Below, piece by piece: positions 58,376 to 64,000 of a DNA stretch of 64,000 bases. The stretch comes from Paeniglutamicibacter gangotriensis Lz1y (GTDB taxonomy: Bacteria; Actinomycetota; Actinomycetes; Actinomycetales; Micrococcaceae). The notes under the pieces are model-generated. The model worked only from the letters and a program-made list of their open reading frames with translations, searched no databases and was not told where the DNA came from. Made by a program: the position numbers and the translations under genes. The stretch spans positions 186,001-250,000 of the forward strand of contig NZ_AOCK01000006.1 in the NCBI RefSeq assembly GCF_000348945.1, read 5' to 3'. Each line of letters opens with the position of its first letter. Position 1 is the stretch's first letter.

Positions 58376-60514
58376 CTACTTCCTGGCGCTCTGCTGGGCC
58401 AACTTTTTGGCCGCCTTTTCGCGGGCGATCAGCACCTTTTCATCGATCGGAGCATCGGCGCTGGCACGCAACCGGCGGTAGTGCTCCGCGGCCTCGTCCT
58501 GGCGTTCCTTCTCGCCACCGTCGGCGATCTTCGCACGCAGGTGCTCCGGGCCGTAGCCAAAGGCGTCGACCAGGTCCTGGGCGTGCGGGCGCAGGCGGGC
58601 CAGCAGGATGTTGATGTAGCCGGTGAGCGTGCGGGCCCGCTGCATCGACAGGCGCCCGTTCATCAGGTACCAGTCGAGGTTCTCCTCGATCAGGGTCAGC
58701 GCGTAGACATCGCGCAGCCAGGTGAGCACCGTGCGGGTCCCGGCGTCGGAGGTCTTGCCCAGGGCCGTGGTGAAGGCCTCCCAACGCAGCAGTTCTCCGT
58801 GGGCGCGGGCCGCGGAGATCAGCGCGTCCTGCTTCTCATTGAAGGCCGCTGCCGAGGCGGCTCGATCCTTGGTGTCGACCCCGCGCAGGGCGTCGGCGAT
58901 TTCGGCGACCAAGGTGTTAATCCGGTCAGTGAGCAGGGCGCGCTGGTTGTCCTCGTCCTTGAAGAAGTTCGCGCTCTTGCGCTCATCGCCGGTATCGGCG
59001 AAGGCCTGGGCCACCGAGCGCAGCCCGGTGCGGTGCAGGGCCACGTTTTCGGCCTGCTTGACGACGTAGCGGGCCAGCACCCCGGCATCGAGCTTGCGAA
59101 ACTCCTGGCCGTAGTCGGTCAGCAGCCGTTTGCCCACCAGCTGCAGCAGCACGTTGTTGTCGCCCTCGAAGGTGACATAGACATCCAGGTCGGCGCGCAG
59201 GGCGGTGAAACGGTTCTCGGCGATGAATCCGGCGCCGCCGCATGCCTCGCGGGCCTCCTGCAGGGTGTCCAATGCGTCCCAGGTGCTCAACGGCTTGAGG
59301 GCCGCGGCCAGCGTCTCGAGATCTTGGCGGTCAGCGTCGGTGTCGGTAGCTCCGGAGAACACGCCATCGAACTTTTCCAGCAGCTCTTCGTGCGCGAAGG
59401 ATGCAGCGTAGGTGCGGGCCAGGCGGGGCAGCAACCGGCGCTGGTGGCGCTGGTAGTCCATGATGTTTTCCTCTTGTGTGTCCGAGGAGGCGTTGAACTG
59501 ACGGCGTTGGTTGCCGTAGGTCACCGCGATCTGCAGGGCCATCTTGGAGGCGGCGGTGGCGGCGCCGTCCAGCGAGACGCGGCCCTGGACCAGGGTGCCG
59601 AGCATGGTGAAGAAGCGTCTTCCGGGGGAGTGGATCGGCGAGGAGTAGGTGCCATCGGCCGTGACATCGCCATAGCGGTTGAGCAGGTTGGTGCGCGGGA
59701 TGCGCACGTTGGAGAAGTGCAACCGCCCGTTGTCGATGCCGTTGAGACCGCCCTTGAGCCCGTCATCTTCCCCGCCGATCCCCGGCAGGAAGCCGTTCTC
59801 GTCACGGATGTCCACGTAGAAGGCGTGCACGCCGTGGTTCACGCCTCCGGTGATCAGCTGCGCGAAAAGGACCGCTGCCTTGCCATGGATCCCGGCGTTG
59901 CCCAGGTATTCCTTCCATGCGGCCTTGAACGGGGTGTTGATGACAAATTCTTGGGTCTCAACGTCATAGGTGGCAGTGGTGCCGATGGAGGCGACGTCGG
60001 AACCGTGGCCAATCTCGGTCATCGCGAAGGCGCCGGGGATTTCCAGGTTCATGATGCCCGGCAGCCACTTGTTGTGGTGCTCTTCGGTGCCCAGGTGCAG
60101 TACTGCGCAACCAAATAGGCCCCATTGGACGCCGGCCTTGATCTGCAGTGACGGGTCGGCGGTGACCAGTTCCTCGAAGCTGGCCACCGAGCCGCCGTGG
60201 TTGTCGTCACCGCCCAGGTGCTTTGGGAAGGCGCGGTGCACGGAACCGATATTGGCCAGTTCTTGGAGCTGGGCGAAAACTCGTTCGCGGTGCTCGTCCA
60301 TGCTCAGTCCGGGGGTGCCGCGTAAAGCCTCGGAGCCGGCCAGAGCGCGGGCTTCCTTGCGGATATCGGTCCACCGGCCCAGCAGCTGTTCGCCGAGGGC
60401 TGCTACATCGATGGTGGCGTGGGCTGCCTGGGTGGAGAGTTGTTCCGTGGTCACTGGAGTATCTGCCTTTCGGTGGGGGCGTTGCTGGGTCTGTGGGGTG
60501 GGGCTTTGGTTCAT
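58376..60514 (-). CDS. Acyl-CoA oxidase/dehydrogenase family protein
   Basis: A 712-residue flavoprotein from the ATG at 60514. The acyl-CoA dehydrogenase core is clear: GAFAMTEIGHGSDVASI near residue 180 (FAD and substrate contacts), VSLDGAATAASKMAL near 330, and REACGGAGFIAENRF followed by VTFEGDNNVLLQ, which carries the catalytic glutamate near residue 475. About 200 further helical residues follow, giving the acyl-CoA oxidase size rather than the 380 of dehydrogenases. It carries out the first step of beta-oxidation. It shares its strand and operon with a TetR gene 9 bp upstream. Confidence 0.9.
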   Translation of the reverse strand: MNQSPTPQTQQRPHRKADTPVTTEQLSTQAAHATIDVAALGEQLLGRWTDIRKEARALAGSEALRGTPGLSMDEHRERVFAQLQELANIGSVHRAFPKHLGGDDNHGGSVASFEELVTADPSLQIKAGVQWGLFGCAVLHLGTEEHHNKWLPGIMNLEIPGAFAMTEIGHGSDVASIGTTATYDVETQEFVINTPFKAAWKEYLGNAGIHGKAAVLFAQLITGGVNHGVHAFYVDIRDENGFLPGIGGEDDGLKGGLNGIDNGRLHFSNVRIPRTNLLNRYGDVTADGTYSSPIHSPGRRFFTMLGTLVQGRVSLDGAATAASKMALQIAVTYGNQRRQFNASSDTQEENIMDYQRHQRRLLPRLARTYAASFAHEELLEKFDGVFSGATDTDADRQDLETLAAALKPLSTWDALDTLQEAREACGGAGFIAENRFTALRADLDVYVTFEGDNNVLLQLVGKRLLTDYGQEFRKLDAGVLARYVVKQAENVALHRTGLRSVAQAFADTGDERKSANFFKDEDNQRALLTDRINTLVAEIADALRGVDTKDRAASAAAFNEKQDALISAARAHGELLRWEAFTTALGKTSDAGTRTVLTWLRDVYALTLIEENLDWYLMNGRLSMQRARTLTGYINILLARLRPHAQDLVDAFGYGPEHLRAKIADGGEKERQDEAAEHYRRLRASADAPIDEKVLIAREKAAKKLAQQSARK

Positions 60515-60523
60515 GATGCTGTC

Positions 60524-61231
60524 CTATCCGGTGGCCTGCGGGGCGACCCCGTGGGTGAGCCACGAGGTGATGGACGTGGCAAGTTCTTCGATGCCTGGCC
60601 GTTCGGGCGTGTCCGAGGCGCGCAGCCAGAGTTCCCCGGCGGCACGGACCATCCCGATGGAGGCCCGCGGCCACAATTCCAGCGCGGCGCTGGCCCGCTG
60701 TCCGGGCCCGATGCCCATGTAGTTGTGCATCCGGGTGCGCATCATGCGGGTCAGTTCGTCAAAGAAGTCGTTCAGGACCCCGCTGCCGGTTTCCAGGTTC
60801 GGGTCCTCGGCGGGGTTGGTGAGCAGGTCCGCGGCCGGGTTGGCGGTGACAAAAAAGTAGATGTTCGGGGAGGTTGCTGCCATCTGCAGGTAGGCCAGGA
60901 CCATGGCGTGCAGTGCGTCACCTTCCCCCGCGGTGCTTCGTGCGGCGGACAGGACCTGGGTGCGGAAATTGCTGATGACGTATTGACCGAGGGCCTGTCG
61001 CAGCCCTTCCTTGTCGCCGAAGTAGCGGTAGAACACCGACTTGGAGGTGTTGGCCTGGGCCGCGATCTCCTCCATGGAGGCGCCGGGACCCAAACGGTGG
61101 ATGGTGTGCCGGGCGAGTTTGAGCAATTCGAGGCGTCGGCTGGCGCGGTGGGCGTCCCACCGCGCGGATCGGCCGTCGCCTGCGGCTTGCTGCTGGGTGC
61201 CCCGGGTGTCGGCGGCTGGCTGGATGTTCAC
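60524..61231 (-). CDS. TetR-family regulator of the fatty-acid oxidation locus
   Basis: A 235-residue protein from the GTG at 61231. After a flexible start, residues 32-85 form the helix-turn-helix (ASRRLELLKLARHTI, SMEEIAAQANTSKSVFYRYF), followed by a helical effector domain. It lies 9 bp upstream of the acyl-CoA oxidase gene and is divergent from the thiolase operon. The palindrome at 61232-61262 directly abuts its start codon, so it probably represses both directions and is released by acyl-CoA. The effector is inference from neighbours. Confidence 0.9.
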   Translation of the reverse strand: MNIQPAADTRGTQQQAAGDGRSARWDAHRASRRLELLKLARHTIHRLGPGASMEEIAAQANTSKSVFYRYFGDKEGLRQALGQYVISNFRTQVLSAARSTAGEGDALHAMVLAYLQMAATSPNIYFFVTANPAADLLTNPAEDPNLETGSGVLNDFFDELTRMMRTRMHNYMGIGPGQRASAALELWPRASIGMVRAAGELWLRASDTPERPGIEELATSITSWLTHGVAPQATG

Positions 61232-61262
61232 GATACCCAGCGTATCAGGTACGCTGGGTATC
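61232..61262. promoter_or_regulatory. 13-bp-arm palindrome: operator between tetR and thiolase
   Basis: GATACCCAGCGTA and its exact complement TACGCTGGGTATC are separated by TCAGG. The site lies directly before the TetR start and 38 bases before the thiolase start, so one regulator could control both promoters. A second small palindrome, ATCAGT-a-ACTGAT, follows at 61260-61272. Confidence 0.85.
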
Positions 61263-61300
61263 AGTAACTGATCTCACATCAACAGCAGGAGAGCACCGGC

Positions 61301-62599
61301 ATGTCCGACACCCAACAGCCCATACGCCCCGCCGTGGTCATCGGCGGTAACCGCATCCCCTTCGCCCGTTCCAACGGCCCGTACTCCAAGGCCAGCAATC
61401 AGGACATGCTCACCGCCGCCCTCGACGGGCTGGTCGCCCGCTTCGGCCTGCAGGGCCAGCGCCTCGGTGGTGTGGCCGCCGGTGCGGTGCTCAAGCACTC
61501 CAAGGACTTCAACCTGGTGCGCGAATCGGTGCTGGGCACCTCGTTGAGCGCCCAGACTCCCGCGTACGATGTGCAGATGGCCTGCGCCACCGGCATGGAA
61601 GCCATCGGCTCACTGGCCAACAAGATCAAACTGGGCCAGATCGACTCGGCCATCGGCGGCGGCGTGGACACCACCTCAGATGCGCCCATCGCGGTCTCCG
61701 AAGGCCTGCGCTCGGTGCTGATGGACCTCTCCCGCGCCCGGAGCACCAGCCCCAAGCTCAAGGCGATCTCCCGGATCCGGCCCCGCGACCTGGCACCCAA
61801 CGCCCCGGGCACCGGGGAACCGCGTACCGGTCTGTCGATGGGCGATCACCAGGCGATCACCACCAAGGCCTGGAAGATTTCCCGCGAAGCCCAGGACGAG
61901 CTCGCCCTGGCCAGCCACAAGAACCTGGCCGCCGCCTATGAGCGGAACTTCTTCGATGACCTGATCACCCCGTTCGCCGGGGTCTCGAAGGACACCAACC
62001 TGCGTGCCGACTCCACCATCGAGAAACTCGCGTCGCTCAAGCCGGCCTTCGGCAAGAACCTGGGTGCCGAGGCCACCATGACCGCCGGCAACTCCACCCC
62101 GCTGACCGACGGTGCCTCCGCGGTGCTGCTGGGCTCCGAGGACTACGCTCGGGAACACGACCTGCCGATGCTGGCCAACTTCGTGGACTTCGAGGCAGCA
62201 GCTGTGGACTTCGTGCACGGGGCCGATGGCCTGCTGATGGCACCTGCCTACGCGGTGGCCCGGATGCTGAAGCGCAACAATCTCACCTTGCAGGATTTCG
62301 ACTTCTACGAGATCCACGAGGCCTTCGCCGGCACCGTACTCTCCACTCTGGCCGCCTGGGATGATCCGGAATTCTGCAAGAACAAGCTGGGACTCGAGGC
62401 TCCGCTCGGTGCCATCGACCGTTCCAAGCTCAACGTCAACGGCTCCTCGCTGGCAGCCGGTCACCCCTTTGCCGCCACCGGCGGACGCCTCGTGGCAACA
62501 CTGGCCAAGATGCTGCATGAAAAGGGGTCCGGACGCGGACTCATCTCCGTGTGCGCCGCCGGCGGCCAAGGCGTCGTCGCGATCCTGGAAGCACGATAA
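61301..62599 (+). CDS. Acetyl-CoA C-acyltransferase (thiolase)
   Basis: A 432-residue thiolase from the ATG at 61301, with AGGAG 9 bases upstream. The acylated cysteine is C95 in MACATGME; the other active-site residues lie in YEIHEAFAG, AAGHPFAATGGR and SVCAAGGQG. It resembles FadI/FadA-type beta-ketothiolases that release acetyl-CoA in the last step of beta-oxidation. It is the first gene of an operon with a FabG4-like reductase and a probable MaoC dehydratase. Together with the divergent acyl-CoA oxidase these cover most beta-oxidation steps. Confidence 0.92.
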   Translation: MSDTQQPIRPAVVIGGNRIPFARSNGPYSKASNQDMLTAALDGLVARFGLQGQRLGGVAAGAVLKHSKDFNLVRESVLGTSLSAQTPAYDVQMACATGMEAIGSLANKIKLGQIDSAIGGGVDTTSDAPIAVSEGLRSVLMDLSRARSTSPKLKAISRIRPRDLAPNAPGTGEPRTGLSMGDHQAITTKAWKISREAQDELALASHKNLAAAYERNFFDDLITPFAGVSKDTNLRADSTIEKLASLKPAFGKNLGAEATMTAGNSTPLTDGASAVLLGSEDYAREHDLPMLANFVDFEAAAVDFVHGADGLLMAPAYAVARMLKRNNLTLQDFDFYEIHEAFAGTVLSTLAAWDDPEFCKNKLGLEAPLGAIDRSKLNVNGSSLAAGHPFAATGGRLVATLAKMLHEKGSGRGLISVCAAGGQGVVAILEAR

Positions 62600-62601
62600 A
62601 C

Positions 62602-63939
62602 ATGGCCGACAAGTACCTAGAACTCGTGAACTCCGGCCTCACCAAGAAGCTGGCCACCTCCCTGGGGCTGCCGCGCCCCTCGATCCTGCGCCGCTACGCG
62701 CCGGGCGAAGCGCTGCTGCCCGGACCGGTACTGCTGCTCGGGGATTCCTCGTCCGCGCAGCAACTCGCCGACACCCTGCTGGGCTGGGGACTGGATGTGC
62801 GCCGGCATGCCGTGGGCGTCAACCGGCTCGGCGGCATCGTGCTGATGCTTGATGAGCTCGAGGCACCCGCTGAGCTTTCCGCCCCGATGTTGGCGGCAGG
62901 AGCTGCCTTGCGCCAGCTGGCCCCCGGTGGCCGCGTGGTGTCCCTCAGCCGTGAGGCCCTGGATACCGATGCCCCAGCAGTGGCAGCGGTGCGCCAGGGC
63001 ATCGACGGCGCCATGCGCTCGGTGGGCCGCGAATTGCGTGGCGGGGCCACGGCCAACGGCATCGTGCTGGGCCACGGCGTTTCACCGAGCGCACCTTCGG
63101 CCCTCGCCGCCTTGCACTTCTTCTTCTCGGGCCGCAGCGCCTACGTCGACGGGCAGTTCCTGAGCGTGGATTCGGCCGACGGCACCCTGCCGGCGGACTT
63201 CTCCCAGCCGCTGGCGGGCAAGGTGGCAGTGGTCACCGGCGCCGCACGCGGCATCGGTGCGGCCATCGCGCAGACGCTGCACCGCGACGGAGCCACCGTG
63301 GTGGTGGTCGATGTCCCGGGCGCCGGGGATGCGTTGGCCAAGGTTGCCAACAAGGTCTCCGGCACGGCTCTGCAGGTGGATGTCACACGACCCGATGCCG
63401 GTGCGAAAATCATCGAGCACGCGGTGGCACGCCACGGGTCCTTGGACATCGTGATCCACAATGCGGGAATCACCCGCGATAAGTTGCTGGCGAACATGGA
63501 TGCGCGACGCTGGGACTCGGTGATCGCGGTGAACATCTCCTCGCAGCTGGCCATGAATGAGGCGTTCCTGGCCGCGGAGCTGCCCGGGCTGCGCATCGTG
63601 TCGCTGGCCTCCACCTCCGGCATTGCCGGGAACCGCGGACAGACCAACTACGCCGCCTCCAAGGGCGGGGTCATCGGGATGGTCCGGGCCTCGGCCGCGT
63701 CCTTCGCCGCCGCCGGCGGGGGCATCAACGCCGTTGCCCCGGGCTTCATCGAGACCGAGATGACGGCGAAGATCCCGGTGGCTACCCGCACCGTGGCGCG
63801 TATGCTCATGCCCTCGCTGATGCAGGGCGGGCTGCCGGTCGACGTCGCCGAAGCCATCGGCTTCCTGGCCTCCGACGCCGCAGCCGGTATCAACGGGCGC
63901 ACCCTGCGGGTGTGCGGACAGTCGTTGGTGGGGGCATGA
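62602..63939 (+). CDS. FabG4-like high-molecular-weight 3-oxoacyl reductase
   Basis: A 445-residue two-domain SDR from the ATG at 62602, two bases after the thiolase stop. The N-terminal 200 residues form a degenerate Rossmann-like (flavodoxin-like) domain without a nucleotide loop. The C-terminal domain is an active SDR: VTGAARGIG, NAGITRD, SLASTSG with the serine, and NYAASKGG with Tyr and Lys. This layout matches mycobacterial FabG4, an NADH-dependent 3-oxoacyl-CoA reductase. With thiolase and dehydratase it suits fatty-acid breakdown or elongation. The stop overlaps the next gene (ATGA). Confidence 0.9.
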   Translation: MADKYLELVNSGLTKKLATSLGLPRPSILRRYAPGEALLPGPVLLLGDSSSAQQLADTLLGWGLDVRRHAVGVNRLGGIVLMLDELEAPAELSAPMLAAGAALRQLAPGGRVVSLSREALDTDAPAVAAVRQGIDGAMRSVGRELRGGATANGIVLGHGVSPSAPSALAALHFFFSGRSAYVDGQFLSVDSADGTLPADFSQPLAGKVAVVTGAARGIGAAIAQTLHRDGATVVVVDVPGAGDALAKVANKVSGTALQVDVTRPDAGAKIIEHAVARHGSLDIVIHNAGITRDKLLANMDARRWDSVIAVNISSQLAMNEAFLAAELPGLRIVSLASTSGIAGNRGQTNYAASKGGVIGMVRASAASFAAAGGGINAVAPGFIETEMTAKIPVATRTVARMLMPSLMQGGLPVDVAEAIGFLASDAAAGINGRTLRVCGQSLVGA

Positions 63940-64000
63940 TCGCCCGCACCAGGGTCGTCCTGGATGCCGCACCGTCGCTCGGCTCGCTCTACGCCAAGGC
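63936..64000 (+). CDS. Start of a probable MaoC-like dehydratase (cut by window edge)
   Basis: An ATG at 63936 overlaps the FabG4-like stop as ATGA and opens 21 codons to the window end (VVLDAAPSLGSLYAKA). The sequence and its place after thiolase and FabG4-like genes fit a MaoC/HtdX-type acyl-CoA hydratase, but too little is visible to be sure. Confidence 0.55.
   Translation, partial: MIARTRVVLDAAPSLGSLYAK

Noticed and set aside
58481-60118. 545-residue rightward frame opposite the acyl-CoA oxidase
   Set aside because: Gly/Val/Gln-rich shadow; no ribosome site or family features.

Overview
The window is high-GC actinobacterial chromosome, most likely from the Micrococcaceae (Arthrobacter sensu lato). 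This rests on the gene set and arrangement: the orn / tRNA-His / def neighbourhood, a long GAPDH of about 486 residues, several GT-C mannosyltransferases, DUF3099, a type B L31, SURF1, mycothiol-dependent and MMPL proteins, frequent GTG/TTG starts and ATGA/GTGA gene overlaps. The assignment is inference from gene content; no 16S rRNA is present.

Positions 1-5925 are the right end of an integrated temperate phage or phage-like element. A leftward early operon carries an XRE (Cro-like) regulator, a small protein, an excisionase-like HTH protein, a hypothetical protein, a 40-residue membrane peptide, a PD-(D/E)XK nuclease, a RecT annealing protein and an SbcC/Rad50-like ATPase cut by the window edge. 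Rightward run a repressor-like protein, an ImmA/IrrE metallopeptidase and a tyrosine integrase. The divergent region between the two arms holds five spaced AGTAGGC-type repeats, the likely operator array. Host sequence starts after the integrase near 5930-6080.

Positions 6000-28400 are housekeeping: an alpha/beta hydrolase, GAPDH, peptide deformylase, tRNA-His, oligoribonuclease, three GT-C glycosyltransferases (mannan/lipomannan type), a DUF2079 membrane protein, a uracil-DNA glycosylase homologue, a DUF2637 protein, a RelA/SpoT-type alarmone synthetase, an ABC-F ATPase, a broken GNAT gene, SURF1, DUF3099 and FabG. Positions 28400-42900 hold YqeY, a large membrane-anchored protein that looks like an inactive M16 peptidase relative, an SDR lacking the usual Tyr, VanW, SerB, an ABC ATPase, a TSUP exporter, L31 type B, lipoate ligase behind a perfect palindrome, a luxS-mtnN operon and a succinate-semialdehyde dehydrogenase.

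Positions 42100-64000 hold VOC proteins flanking a clearly decayed RibD/DHFR-family pseudogene, a GntR(YtrA)-ABC transporter operon with a perfect operator palindrome, aminopeptidase N, a TetR-MMPL pair, a zinc-finger SDR, a PQQ-type sugar dehydrogenase lipoprotein, PspA and a mycothiol-dependent isomerase-family protein. The window ends in a fatty-acid beta-oxidation locus: acyl-CoA oxidase/dehydrogenase and TetR leftward, then thiolase, FabG4-like reductase and the start of a probable MaoC dehydratase rightward, around a 13-bp-arm palindrome. Many gene ends carry long perfect hairpins. I found no CRISPR array, rRNA or insertion sequence. The least explained items are the phage operator array, the pseudo-M16 protein, the lplA palindrome and an orphan leftward terminator upstream of yqeY.
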